From Pseudonocardia hierapolitana (GTDB taxonomy: Bacteria > Actinomycetota > Actinomycetes > Mycobacteriales > Pseudonocardiaceae), in contig NZ_VIWU01000001.1 in assembly GCF_007994075.1 (NCBI RefSeq), forward strand, positions 3,410,001 to 3,474,000: a DNA stretch of 64,000 nt, given 5' to 3'. A model generated the notes under the pieces. The model was given only the letters and a program-made list of their open reading frames with translations, was not told the DNA's origin and ran no database searches. How positions within the stretch are numbered: position 1 is the stretch's first letter; each line of letters begins with the position of its first letter. The translations under genes were made by a program, and so were the position numbers. Below, piece after piece: positions 50,254-58,782 of the stretch.

Positions 50254-51459
50254 TCAGACCCGGATGCCAGCGCGGAACTTCGGGACGCGCAGGGTGATCT
50301 TCATGCCCTCGCCGGGCGCGGTGTCGACGACGAGACCGAAGTCGTCACCGAAGGTGGAACGCATCCGGTCGTCGACGTTGCCGAGACCGACGTGCGCACC
50401 CGACTGGTGGGCGTCGTCCAGGTCCTCGTGGAGCCGTGCCGGGTCCATACCGATCCCGTCGTCCTCCACGATGATCACGCACTCCGCGCCCGCGTTCTCG
50501 GCGGTGATCGTGATGGTGCCGCCGTTGGGCTTGCCACCGAGCCCGTGCCGCACCGCGTTCTCCACCAGCGGCTGCAGCGCGAGGAACGGCAGCACGACGG
50601 AGAGCACCTCGGGGGCGATCTGCAGCTTGATGTTGAGCCGGTTGCCGAAGCGGGCCTTCTCCAGCCGGACGTAGCGCTCGATGTTGGTGAGCTCGTCCTG
50701 CAGCGTCGTGTACTCACCCGCCGTGCGGAACGAGTAGCGCGTGAAGTCGGCGAACTCGATGAGCAGCTCGCGGGCCCGCACCGGATCGGTGCGGATGAAC
50801 GAGGCGATCGTGGTGAGCGCGTTGTAGACGAAGTGCGGCGAGATCTGCGCCCGCAGGGCCCTGACCTCGGCACGGTTGAGCCGGGCCCGCGACTCGTCGA
50901 GCTCGGCGAGCTCCAGCTGACTGGACACGTACCGCGCGACCTCCGCCGAGGCCCGCAGCAGCACCGGGCCCGCGGTGGAGGTGGTGAGCGCGGCGAGGGT
51001 GCCGACGATCGCGCCGTCGGTCTCCAGCGGCACCACGACGATGCCCCTCACCGCACAGTTCGGGTGCTCGCAGGACAGCGCCGTGTGCGACAGCACCTGC
51101 TGGCGGCCGGTGGAGATCACCTGGTCGGCGAGCGAGCGGACGTCCGGTTCGTGCTGGTCGGCGTCGCCGTCCCACGCGAGGGTGGTGCCCCGGTTGTCGG
51201 TCATGGCGAGCGCGGTCGTGTCGAGCAGCTGCCGCAGGTACGGCAGCGCCATCGCCGCGGAGTTCGGCGAGAGGCCCTCGCGCAGCGACGGGGCCGCGAG
51301 GGCCACCGTGTGCAGCGTGGCGAAGGTGGCGCGCTCCAACGGCGTGGCGAAGGTGTTGCGCCGGTTCTTCAGGATCAGCCACACGAGCAGCACGATCATG
51401 ACGATGATGACGGCGCCGGCGACAAGCAGCGCCGTGGAGCTGCCCAGCAGCTCAGCCAC
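50254..51459 (-). CDS. LytS/YehU-type sensor histidine kinase
   Basis: GTG 51459 has AGGTGG just upstream. One membrane helix (residues 8-30) is followed by a GAF-like domain (about 40-185) with a Cys-containing loop SCEHPNCAVRG. The kinase part has QISPHFVYNAL (phospho-acceptor His, PF06580), LQPLVENAVRHGL (N box), EDDGIGMD and GLGNVDDRM (G boxes). It lacks the usual multi-helix 5TM receptor, so sensing is likely through the GAF-like domain. Partner: the LytTR regulator at 48280-49152. Confidence 0.88.
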   Translation of the reverse strand: MAELLGSSTALLVAGAVIIVMIVLLVWLILKNRRNTFATPLERATFATLHTVALAAPSLREGLSPNSAAMALPYLRQLLDTTALAMTDNRGTTLAWDGDADQHEPDVRSLADQVISTGRQQVLSHTALSCEHPNCAVRGIVVVPLETDGAIVGTLAALTTSTAGPVLLRASAEVARYVSSQLELAELDESRARLNRAEVRALRAQISPHFVYNALTTIASFIRTDPVRARELLIEFADFTRYSFRTAGEYTTLQDELTNIERYVRLEKARFGNRLNIKLQIAPEVLSVVLPFLALQPLVENAVRHGLGGKPNGGTITITAENAGAECVIIVEDDGIGMDPARLHEDLDDAHQSGAHVGLGNVDDRMRSTFGDDFGLVVDTAPGEGMKITLRVPKFRAGIRV

Positions 51460-51470
51460 GTTCCACCTAC

Positions 51471-52346
51471 CTACCTCACCAGGCGCGACAGCCGCCGGTC
51501 GGCCAGTGGTTTGCCACCGGTCTGGCAGCCGGGACAGTACTGGAACGACTTGTTCGCGAAGGAGACCTCCCTCACGGTGTCCCCGCAGACCGGGCACGGC
51601 AGCCCGGTGCGCGCGTGCACGCGCAGCCCGGAGCGCTTCTCGCCCTTGAGCTCCGCCGCCCCCTGGCCGACCGACCGCTCGACGGCGTCGGTGAGCACGG
51701 AACGCATGGCGGCGTAGAGCTCGTCGACCTGCTCGGTGGTCAACCGGCCCGCCGTGGCGTACGGCGAGAGGCGAGCGGTGTGCAGGATCTCGTCGCTGTA
51801 GGCGTTGCCGATCCCGGCGAGCACCTGCTGCTCCACGATCAGGGTCTTGATCCGTTCGGTGCGCCCGGCGAGCAGCGCGGCGAACTCGTCGCGGGTGAGC
51901 GCGAGCGCGTCGGGGCCGAGCCGGGCGATTCCGGGCACCTGCTGCGGATCGGGCACCAGGTAGACGGCGAGGCGCTTCTGCGTGCCCTGCTCGGTGAGGT
52001 CGAACCCCGGCCCACCTGCGGCGTCGAGGTGGACCCGCAGCGCCAGCGGCCCTCGCCCCGGCTTGGGCGGCGTGGTGGCCGCGGAGTCGTGCCAGCGCAG
52101 CCATCCGGCGCGGGACAGGTGGGTGATCAGGTGCAACGGCTCGTCCGGCCGGTCGGCGAACTCGACGGACAGGAACTTGCCGTACCGGGCCGCGCCCGTG
52201 ACCACCCGTCCGGCCAACGCCGACACCGGCGGATCGAACGTCTTGACGGCGCTCATGCTCGCCACGTCGACGCGCGCGACCGGCCGGTAGATCGCGTGCT
52301 CGCGCAGGTGGTGGGCCAGCGCCTCGACTTCGGGGAGCTCGGGCAT
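51471..52346 (-). CDS. Fpg/Nei family DNA glycosylase
   Basis: The N-terminus MPELPEVEALAHHL provides the catalytic Pro/Glu. GIGNAYSDEILHTA is the helix-two-turn-helix, and CPVCGDTVREVSF...YCPGCQ is the C-terminal zinc finger. In the 291-residue protein all four zinc Cys are present. It removes oxidised bases and nicks the DNA. The ATG overlaps the stop of the upstream membrane-protein gene by one base. Confidence 0.92.
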   Translation of the reverse strand: MPELPEVEALAHHLREHAIYRPVARVDVASMSAVKTFDPPVSALAGRVVTGAARYGKFLSVEFADRPDEPLHLITHLSRAGWLRWHDSAATTPPKPGRGPLALRVHLDAAGGPGFDLTEQGTQKRLAVYLVPDPQQVPGIARLGPDALALTRDEFAALLAGRTERIKTLIVEQQVLAGIGNAYSDEILHTARLSPYATAGRLTTEQVDELYAAMRSVLTDAVERSVGQGAAELKGEKRSGLRVHARTGLPCPVCGDTVREVSFANKSFQYCPGCQTGGKPLADRRLSRLVR

Positions 52347-52786
52347 CAGTTGACGGGTTGCAGTGGGCTGTCGGCGTGGCCAGGCGTGCCCTGGGTGCGG
52401 ATGCGGCGAATGATGATGCGGATCTCCTCCTTCGCCTTCGACCCGCCGCGCACGAGCCCCGTCCAGCGCTCGGCGGGCAGGTCGTAGCCGCCCGCGGTCT
52501 CGGCCACGATCGTCCACGGCCTGCGCAGGAACCACCGGATGGGGAAGAACGCCACGACGGCGAACGCGACGACGTACAGGTACCAGGGGATGTGCACCCC
52601 CGCAGGCCGCCAGACGACCAGGATCAGCCAGAACACGAAGAGCGCCGACAGGATGAGCACGGCCGCCCCGCGCCCGCCGTCGACGTCGTGCTCGAAGTCG
52701 TCGCCCGTGGCCGGCAGGGACCACTCGATGTTGCGGCGCACCGACCACATGCGTCCGTCGACACCGGCGACCGTTCTCGTAGCCAT
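52346..52786 (-). CDS. Conserved actinobacterial membrane protein
   Basis: The 146-residue protein begins with VDGRMWSVRRNIEW, has two membrane helices at about 42-60 and 69-86, and then a soluble tail with WTIVAETAG and RIIIRRIRTQ. I know it only as a conserved hypothetical family. ATG 52786 follows GGAGAA. It is translationally linked to the glycosylase gene. Confidence 0.7.
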   Translation of the reverse strand: MATRTVAGVDGRMWSVRRNIEWSLPATGDDFEHDVDGGRGAAVLILSALFVFWLILVVWRPAGVHIPWYLYVVAFAVVAFFPIRWFLRRPWTIVAETAGGYDLPAERWTGLVRGGSKAKEEIRIIIRRIRTQGTPGHADSPLQPVN

Positions 52787-52863
52787 CTTCTCCGCCGTGA
52801 GTTCGTGTGGGGCGAGTGCGTCTCGTTTCCCCAACTTTCCCACAGATCGGGCCGTGTTGGCGG

Positions 52864-54096
52864 CTACCACCGCAGCGGGAGGCTCGTGATCCCGTTGATG
52901 AAGTTCGAGACGAGCCTGCGCGGCTCGCCGTCGAGCTCCACCTGCGGCAACCGCAGGAACTCGGTGAAGAACTCGCGCATCTGCAACCGCGCGAACGCCG
53001 CCCCGAGGCACAGGTGCGGGCCCTGCCCGAACGACACGTGGTCATCGGGTTCGCGGGTGAGGTCGAGGCGGAACGGGTCGGTGAAGTGGCGCTCGTCGTA
53101 GTTGGCCGACACGTGGTAGACGACGACCTTGTCGCCCCGCGCGATGCGCTTGCCGCGCAGCTCGACATCGCGCGCCGCGGTGCGCCGGAACGTGAGCACC
53201 GGCGGGTGCACCCGGAGCAGTTCCTCGATCGCCGAGGGCAGGATGTCCGGTTCGGCGCGCAGCCGCCGGTAGGCGTCGGGGTGGCGCACGAGGGCGAGCA
53301 CGCCGCCGGGCAGCGCGCTGCGCACGGTGTCGTTGCCGGCGATCACCAGCAGGAAGAAGAACATCTTCAGCTCGGCGTCGGTGAGCCGCTGGCCGTCGAC
53401 CTCCGCCTGGACGAGCGCGGTCATCAGGTCGTCGGCCGGCTCGGCCCGCTTGCGCTCGGCGAGCTCCTCGGCGTAGCCGAACATGTCGGCGAGCTGCGCG
53501 GGCGAACGCGGGTTGACCGGCCGCCCCTCGGCGTCGACGACGACGTGGGCGTGCTCGGGGTCCTGGTAGCCGATCACGCGGTTGGTCCACTCGAGCAGCA
53601 GGGCCCGGTCGGCTGCCGGCACGCCGAGCAGGTCGGCGAGGTTCTGCAGCGGGAAGTCGTCGGTGACCTCGCGCGGCAGGTCGCAGCTCCCCCGCCCGGC
53701 CACGGCGGCTAGCAGCGCGGCGGCCCGCTCCCGCACGGCGTCGGCGAAGTGCTCCAGCCGCCTGCGGGTGAAGGTGCCCGTGACGATCCGCCTCAGGCGC
53801 AGCTGCTCCGGCGGGTCCATGTTGAGGATCATGCGGCGCAGGAACGGCAGGTCGGCCGGGTCGGGATCGCGGATCTGGGTGGCGCCGAGCGCGGAGGAGA
53901 AGTCCTGGGGCGCGCGCAGGACGTGCTTGACGTCGTCGTACCGGGTGATCGCCCAGAAGCCCGGGCCCGCAGGCCAGATCCCGATCTCGGGCTCCTCCTG
54001 CCAGCTCACCGGATCGGTGTCGCGCAGCAGGCGCAGCGCGTCGTGCGGCACGCCCCGGCCGAAGGTGCGCGGATCGAAGACGTCGATGTCCGTCAC
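52864..54096 (-). CDS. Cytochrome P450, CYP124/125/142-like
   Basis: The 410-residue protein has the heme motif FGQGPHLCLGAAFARLQ, the I-helix VIAGNDTVRSAL and the K-helix EELLRVHPP. MDPPEQLRLRRIVTGTF in the C-helix region resembles the mycobacterial CYP124/125/142 group, which oxidise sterol side chains or branched lipids. That substrate class is an inference from motif similarity. GTG 54096 is the start; the ogt gene ends 10 bases upstream. Confidence 0.9.
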   Translation of the reverse strand: MTDIDVFDPRTFGRGVPHDALRLLRDTDPVSWQEEPEIGIWPAGPGFWAITRYDDVKHVLRAPQDFSSALGATQIRDPDPADLPFLRRMILNMDPPEQLRLRRIVTGTFTRRRLEHFADAVRERAAALLAAVAGRGSCDLPREVTDDFPLQNLADLLGVPAADRALLLEWTNRVIGYQDPEHAHVVVDAEGRPVNPRSPAQLADMFGYAEELAERKRAEPADDLMTALVQAEVDGQRLTDAELKMFFFLLVIAGNDTVRSALPGGVLALVRHPDAYRRLRAEPDILPSAIEELLRVHPPVLTFRRTAARDVELRGKRIARGDKVVVYHVSANYDERHFTDPFRLDLTREPDDHVSFGQGPHLCLGAAFARLQMREFFTEFLRLPQVELDGEPRRLVSNFINGITSLPLRW

Positions 54097-54106
54097 GGCG
54101 TCGTGC

Positions 54107-54631
54107 CTACCCGAAATCGAGCGCGGGCGTGAGCACGCCCTCGAGCGCCAGCAGCCACTCCTTGGTGGGGAGGCCGCCACCGAACCCGCCGAGCGAGTCG
54201 GAGCCGAGCACCCGGTGGCACGGCACCACCACCGGCAGGGGGTTGGACCCCATGATCGACCCGACGCCGCGCGCGGCCGTGTAGGCCTTGCCGAGCCCAC
54301 TGCGCGCCGCCAGCTCCCCGTAGGTGACGGTGGCGCCGTAGGGCACCGTGTCGTGCAGTGTCTGCAGCACGACCCGCTGCGACCCCGAGGTGAGCGACCA
54401 GTCGAGCGGCACGTCGAACTCCCGCCGCGTGCCCGCCAGGTACTCCGCGAGCTGCGCGGCGGCCGCGCCCCCCGCGGCGTCGGCCAGCGGCTCGCCCAGC
54501 CGCTCCGCCGCGCGATCCACGGCCTCGGGGCGGCGACCGAAGGCGACGAGCGCGAGCCCTGCCGGCGTGACGCCGATGGTGAGCGCACCGATCGGTGCAG
54601 GCGCTTCCACCACGGAACGAACGATGGCCAT
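54107..54631 (-). CDS. ogt: Methylated-DNA-protein-cysteine methyltransferase
   Basis: The acceptor motif PCHRVLGSDSLGGFGGG is present, preceded by the recognition helix ARSGLGKAYTAARGVGSIM (with an Arg finger). The 174-residue length fits Ogt. It repairs O6-alkylguanine by irreversible transfer to its Cys. Confidence 0.93.
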   Translation of the reverse strand: MAIVRSVVEAPAPIGALTIGVTPAGLALVAFGRRPEAVDRAAERLGEPLADAAGGAAAAQLAEYLAGTRREFDVPLDWSLTSGSQRVVLQTLHDTVPYGATVTYGELAARSGLGKAYTAARGVGSIMGSNPLPVVVPCHRVLGSDSLGGFGGGLPTKEWLLALEGVLTPALDFG

Positions 54632-54670
54632 GGCGCCCAGTGTGACGCGACCCCCCGACAGTTCCAGCCC

Positions 54671-55276
54671 CTACGCGGGGAAGAGATCGACCTTCAGGTG
54701 GTGGGTGGCCCAGTCCGCCCAGTCCTGCGGCGGCCAGCCCTGCGTGACGACCAGCAGGCCGTAGGTCTCGTGCGACAGCACCGTCGAGACGATCTCGGTG
54801 GCGCGCTGCAGCGAGATCTGCGTGGTGAACCCCGGCTTCTCCGCGAGCTCGTCCACCGCCTGCGCGTGCACCGCGAGCTCCGCCCGCCGGGTGCGGTCGA
54901 GCAGCTCGGCGGGTTCGGGGTCCGCCGCGGCGGCCCGCAGCACCGCGTCGAGCGGGAAGCGCCGCTCGACCTGCGCCGCGACGTGCTCGACGTAGCGGCG
55001 CAGGGCCGCAGGCCCCTCCTGCTCGGCCCGCACGTGCGCCGTCCACCCGATCGGCTGCTCGTCGGGTTCGACGGCGAGCGCGGCCTCCAGGACGGCTGCC
55101 TTGCTGCCGAAGGACAGGTAGAGCGTCTGCACCGCCACGCCCGCCGCACGGGCGATGCCGGCCATCGTCGTCTCCACGTACCCGTCGCGGACGAACAACG
55201 GTGTCGCGGCCGCGACCACCCGCTGCCGCGTGGCCATGGCCCGTTCGGCGCGGGCGGCGCGAGTACGGGTCGACAA
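54671..55276 (-). CDS. TetR family transcriptional regulator
   Basis: TTG 55276 is accepted because AAGGAG lies seven bases upstream. The HTH is IARAAGVAVQTLYLSFGSKAAVLEAAL, typical of TetR. The 201-residue protein has a helical ligand domain. Neighbours on either side (ogt, HxlR) give no clear target; autoregulation is likely. Confidence 0.88.
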   Translation of the reverse strand: MSTRTRAARAERAMATRQRVVAAATPLFVRDGYVETTMAGIARAAGVAVQTLYLSFGSKAAVLEAALAVEPDEQPIGWTAHVRAEQEGPAALRRYVEHVAAQVERRFPLDAVLRAAAADPEPAELLDRTRRAELAVHAQAVDELAEKPGFTTQISLQRATEIVSTVLSHETYGLLVVTQGWPPQDWADWATHHLKVDLFPA

Positions 55277-55374
55277 ACTGGAACTCCTTGCTGGAATGCC
55301 ATTACAGCATCAGGTTACATCACCAAGATAAACAACGATCTTCAACACGCCGATCCGCCCGCTCGACCTGCGCC

Positions 55375-55731
55375 TCACGCGTCGCCGCGGGTCGCCTCCG
55401 CCCACCGCACGGACCACGCCCGCAGGGGCGCGATCGCGTCGCCCAGGTCCTCCCCGAGCGGCGTCAGGCGATGGGCCCTGTTCTCGTCCTGCTCGACGAG
55501 GCCGGCCGCGCGGAGCTCACCGAGGCGGGTGTTGAGCACCGTCGGGGACAGCCCGTCGCACCGCTCCTGCAACGCCCTGAAGCCGACGGCCCCGTCCCGC
55601 AGCTCCCACAGGATTCGCAGCGCCCACCGGCGGCCGAGCAGGTCGAAGGCCGCCATGATCGGGCGGCCGGTCCGCGATCCGCGGACGGGCGAGCCGGGGA
55701 GGGGCGGTGGTGCGTCATCCACGGCGACCAT
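55375..55731 (-). CDS. HxlR family transcriptional regulator
   Basis: The winged helix-turn-helix has FDLLGRRWALRILWEL, FRALQERCDGLSPTVLNTRL and LVEQDENRAHRLTPLG, all typical of HxlR. The usual N-terminal Cys is absent. Its start lies 52 bases from the divergent enolase-superfamily gene with a dyad between them, so it probably controls that gene and itself. Confidence 0.87.
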   Translation of the reverse strand: MVAVDDAPPPLPGSPVRGSRTGRPIMAAFDLLGRRWALRILWELRDGAVGFRALQERCDGLSPTVLNTRLGELRAAGLVEQDENRAHRLTPLGEDLGDAIAPLRAWSVRWAEATRGDA

Positions 55732-55751
55732 TGTCCCCGGACGAGCACCTG

Positions 55752-55770
55752 CGCTACGAAGTACGTAGCG
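55752..55770. promoter_or_regulatory. Dyad between hxlR-like and tartrate dehydratase-like genes
   Basis: CGCTACGAAGTACGTAGCG has 6-base inverted arms (CGCTAC/GTAGCG) around a 7-base centre and also contains a TACG-TACGTA spacing. It sits midway between the two divergent starts. It is a candidate HxlR operator. Confidence 0.5.
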
Positions 55771-55783
55771 AGAGGGGGGCGCG

Positions 55784-56941
55784 GTGCGCATTGTGGGGGT
55801 CCGGGAACGGACGGTGCCGATCTCGCGCTACGCCACCGGCGAGGCCATCGGGGGCGACCTCGACACCACGGCGGTCGCGGTGGTCACCGACGTCCTCCGG
55901 GACGGCGAGCCGATCGTCGGCTTCGGTTTCTCGTCCGTCGGGCGGTTCGGGCAAGGCGGGTTGATCCGCGACCGGTTCGCGCCACGCCTCCTCGCCGCGG
56001 CCGACGAGGTGGCGTCGGCCGCGGGCGACAACATCGATCCCTTCCGGGCATGGGACCGCATGATGAGGGCGGAGAAGCCCGGGGGCCACGGTGAGCGGTG
56101 CGTCGCCGTCGGGACGCTGGACATGGCCCTCTGGGACGCGGCGGCCAAGATCGCCGACCGGCCGCTGCACGCGTTCCTCACCCACGCGACCGGGGCGAGC
56201 GGACCCGCCGCCCGCGTTCCCGTCTACGCGGGCGGCGGCTACTACTTCCCCGAGGACGACGTCGACCGCCTCACCGACGAGGTGCGCGGGTTCCTCGACC
56301 AGGGCCACACCCACGTCAAGATCAAGATCGGGGGCCGCACGCTCGGCGAGGACCTCGAGCGGATCGAGGCCGTCCTGGCGGTGCTCCCGAGCGCGGATCG
56401 CCTCGCGGTGGACGCCATGAACCGCTACGACCCCGACCAGGCGGTCCGGGTGGCGTGCGCGCTGGCCCCGTACGGGCTCCGGTGGTTCGAGGACGTGTGC
56501 GACCCGCTCGACTTCGCAGCACACGCGCGGATCGCCGAGCACTACGCGCCACCGCTCGCGGCGGGCGAAGCACTGTTCTCGGCCGCGGACGCGCAGAACC
56601 TCGCTCGCCACGGCGGCCTGCGACCTGACCGGGACGTGCTGGTCTTCGACCCGGCACACTGCTACGGCCTGCCCGGCTTCCTGCAGATCGTGCAGGTCAT
56701 GGAAGCCGCGGGATGGGGCCGCGGCGCCTTCCAGCCGCACGGCGGGCACCTGTTCTCGCTGCACATCGCGGCGGCGCTCGGCCTCGGCGGGAGTGAGGCG
56801 AACCCGCACAACTTCCAGCCCTTCGGCGGGTTCGCCGACGCCGCGGTCGTCGAGGACGGCCACGTCCGGCCGCCCGATGCTCCGGGGATCGGCTTCGAGA
56901 CCCGGTCAGACCTGTTCGCCCTGTTCCGTTCGTTGCTCTGA
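55784..56941 (+). CDS. Enolase superfamily dehydratase, D-tartrate dehydratase-like
   Basis: The 385-residue protein has the KIKIGG motif with the catalytic Lys. Metal ligands fit Asp in LAVDAMNRY, Glu in WFEDV and Glu in AAGEAL; FDPAHCYG and QPHGGH complete the barrel. NFQPFGGF and the end PDAPGIGFE match D(-)-tartrate dehydratases. It should remove water from a sugar-acid such as tartrate. GTG 55784 has a G-rich ribosome site. The last 36 bases overlap the convergent gene. Confidence 0.82.
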   Translation: MRIVGVRERTVPISRYATGEAIGGDLDTTAVAVVTDVLRDGEPIVGFGFSSVGRFGQGGLIRDRFAPRLLAAADEVASAAGDNIDPFRAWDRMMRAEKPGGHGERCVAVGTLDMALWDAAAKIADRPLHAFLTHATGASGPAARVPVYAGGGYYFPEDDVDRLTDEVRGFLDQGHTHVKIKIGGRTLGEDLERIEAVLAVLPSADRLAVDAMNRYDPDQAVRVACALAPYGLRWFEDVCDPLDFAAHARIAEHYAPPLAAGEALFSAADAQNLARHGGLRPDRDVLVFDPAHCYGLPGFLQIVQVMEAAGWGRGAFQPHGGHLFSLHIAAALGLGGSEANPHNFQPFGGFADAAVVEDGHVRPPDAPGIGFETRSDLFALFRSLL

Positions 56942-57496
56942 CCAGGGGAAGCGCGGGGCCCACGGCTCGAGCGGCAGGCGCATCGACGTGATGACCGTGG
57001 ACAGGGTCCGGTACCAGCCGCAGAGGACGATCAGCTCGAGCAGCTGGGCCGGCTCGAGGATCGCGGCGAGCTCCTGCCAGGTCCGGTCGCTCAGCTGCCC
57101 GTCGTCGGCGAGCTCGTCGGCCGCCGTGACCAGCAAGCGCGTGTGCTGGTCGAAGGCAGGCGAATCGGCAGGCCCGGTCGCCAGGGCTCCCAGCACGGCC
57201 TCGTCGAGCCCGACCGACGGACCGAAGACGACCGCGTGCACCCCCCACTCGTACTCGGCGCCCGCCCGCGCCGTGGTGCGCGCGATGAGCACCTCGCGGT
57301 CCCTGGCCGGCAGCAGTCCCTTGTTGAGCAGCCCGGACGCCATCGGCCGCATCCGATCTGCGAGGTCGCGATGGATCGCGAGCACCCGGAACAGCAGCAG
57401 CGGGTCGAACGGGACGTCCGGTGGCATCAGCTTGCCGAGCAGCCGCTCGACGTCCTCGTCGTAGGGAGGGTGCAGCGGGGCGAGTCGCGGTTCCAT
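56906..57496 (-). CDS. Carboxymuconolactone decarboxylase family protein
   Basis: The helical 196-residue protein has REVLIARTTARAGAEYEWGVHAVV, the CMD/AhpD-type motif in which the usual Cys before EYEW is replaced by Ala. Thus an AhpD-like redox role is unlikely; gamma-carboxymuconolactone decarboxylase-like activity is possible. ATG 57496 is directly preceded by GGGGAG, which is closer than normal. It follows the VOC gene by 17 bases. Confidence 0.8.
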   Translation of the reverse strand: MEPRLAPLHPPYDEDVERLLGKLMPPDVPFDPLLLFRVLAIHRDLADRMRPMASGLLNKGLLPARDREVLIARTTARAGAEYEWGVHAVVFGPSVGLDEAVLGALATGPADSPAFDQHTRLLVTAADELADDGQLSDRTWQELAAILEPAQLLELIVLCGWYRTLSTVITSMRLPLEPWAPRFPWSEQRTEQGEQV

Positions 57497-57513
57497 CTCC
57501 CCGATGATACTGA

Positions 57514-57948
57514 TTACGTAGCAACCTCGCGGATCTCGCCGAGGGTCCTCGGCTGCGTCAGCCGCCAGTGGTTGCCGAACGGATCGCGGAACGCGGCATC
57601 GATCCCGTAGAACCGCTCCTCGGGCTCCTCGGTGAACTCGACACCCCGCGCCTTCAGCTCCTCGTAGGTCGCCCGGCAGTCGTCCGTCCGGAGGGCACCG
57701 AGCCCCAGGTAGCCGCGGGCGACCAGGCTCCGCAGCTGCCCGGCGATCGGCTCCTCGACCACCGGCGGCTCCGGCACGACCAGCATCATCGGCATGTCGG
57801 AGCAGCCGGGCGGGTGGACGGTCAGCCAGCGGAAGCCGTCCATCTCGCGGTCGATGCCCACCTCGAAGCCGAGCACGTCCACGTAGAAGCGCTTGGCCTC
57901 GTCGAGGTCGAGGACGTTCAGGCAGACCAGAGCGAATCCCGTGATCAT
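57514..57948 (-). CDS. VOC family (glyoxalase/bleomycin resistance-like) protein
   Basis: The 144-residue protein shows one VOC repeat pair: LVCLNVLDLDEAKRFYVDVL, then GVEFTEEPEERFYGIDAAF and RDPFGNHWRL. The family includes dioxygenases, isomerases and drug-binding proteins. The ATG end is coupled to the alpha/beta hydrolase gene by ATGA. Confidence 0.88.
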   Translation of the reverse strand: MITGFALVCLNVLDLDEAKRFYVDVLGFEVGIDREMDGFRWLTVHPPGCSDMPMMLVVPEPPVVEEPIAGQLRSLVARGYLGLGALRTDDCRATYEELKARGVEFTEEPEERFYGIDAAFRDPFGNHWRLTQPRTLGEIREVAT

Positions 57949-58733
57949 GGCCGTCGAGCGTAGGCCGTGACCTCGTGGACGGCCGCGGCCAGCGCGTCCG
58001 GCGCCACGTCGTGGGTCTGGCCGGGCAGCTCGCCGTAGGTCGCACCGGGGATCGCGTCCGCGGCCGTCCTGCCGGCGGCGCGGAACCAGTCCGGACTCCC
58101 ACCGCCGGTGAACACCGCGGTCGGAACGGTGATCGTGGCGAACCGCTCGCCGGGGATGCTCCCGTCACCCATCACGGCGGCGTCGTACGCGAGCGTCGGC
58201 GCGAGCTTCTCGCCCTGTGCCCAGTACGGCGACCGCCGGATGCCGGCGATCGCCTCTGCCGGCAGGCCGACCACGGTCATGAACAGCTCCAGCGCGTCGC
58301 CACGTCGCCCCTCGGCCAGCAGGGCGCGGATCCGCTCGGCGTACTCGCGCGCCGCCCGCTGTGCGGCCGCGTCGAGCCGGAACGGGGGCTCCCACATCAC
58401 GAGGTGCCCGATTCGCAGTCCGGATGCCGCGGCGTGCGCCGCGAGCACCGCGCCCGACGAGAGGCCGACGACCAGGGCCGAGCCGCCCGCCGCGGCGAGC
58501 AGGATCTCCAGGTCCTCGATCTCGCGCTCGACGGCGTACGGCAGCGTGTCGGTGCTGTCGCCGCGGCCGCGACGGTCGTAGTTGAGCACGGTGAAGTGGG
58601 CGCCGAGGCCTTCCGCGATACGAGCGTCGACAGCACGGTCGCACGAGGCTCCCGCCACGAGTACCAGCGGCGGCCCCGCGCCGATCTGGTCGAAGGCGAT
58701 GGTCGTTCCGTCTGCCGAGGTCACGGTCTCCAT
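57945..58733 (-). CDS. Alpha/beta hydrolase
   Basis: The nucleophile elbow is VVGLSSGAV (GxSxG with Ser), preceded by LNYDRRGRGDS, and the His near the end is in GQTHDVAPDAL. The acid is probably Asp near VFTGGGSPDW. At 262 residues it fits small esterases. It starts the hydrolase-VOC-CMD operon and is followed, in reverse, by an AraC regulator upstream. Confidence 0.88.
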   Translation of the reverse strand: METVTSADGTTIAFDQIGAGPPLVLVAGASCDRAVDARIAEGLGAHFTVLNYDRRGRGDSTDTLPYAVEREIEDLEILLAAAGGSALVVGLSSGAVLAAHAAASGLRIGHLVMWEPPFRLDAAAQRAAREYAERIRALLAEGRRGDALELFMTVVGLPAEAIAGIRRSPYWAQGEKLAPTLAYDAAVMGDGSIPGERFATITVPTAVFTGGGSPDWFRAAGRTAADAIPGATYGELPGQTHDVAPDALAAAVHEVTAYARRP

Positions 58734-58782
58734 GCCGGGGACGCTACGAGCGCGACCACCGCGGCTGCTTCTCCAAAACCGC

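Noticed and set aside
51471..53168. A single 565-codon minus-strand protein joining upstream sequence to the Nei-type glycosylase
   Set aside because: The glycosylase must begin with Pro at position 2 (MPELPEVE) for catalysis, so ATG 52346 is the start and the upstream part is another frame of the membrane-protein and P450 genes.
38325..54096. Two P450 genes as part of a biosynthetic gene cluster
   Set aside because: They are 13 kb apart with unrelated housekeeping and transport genes between them.
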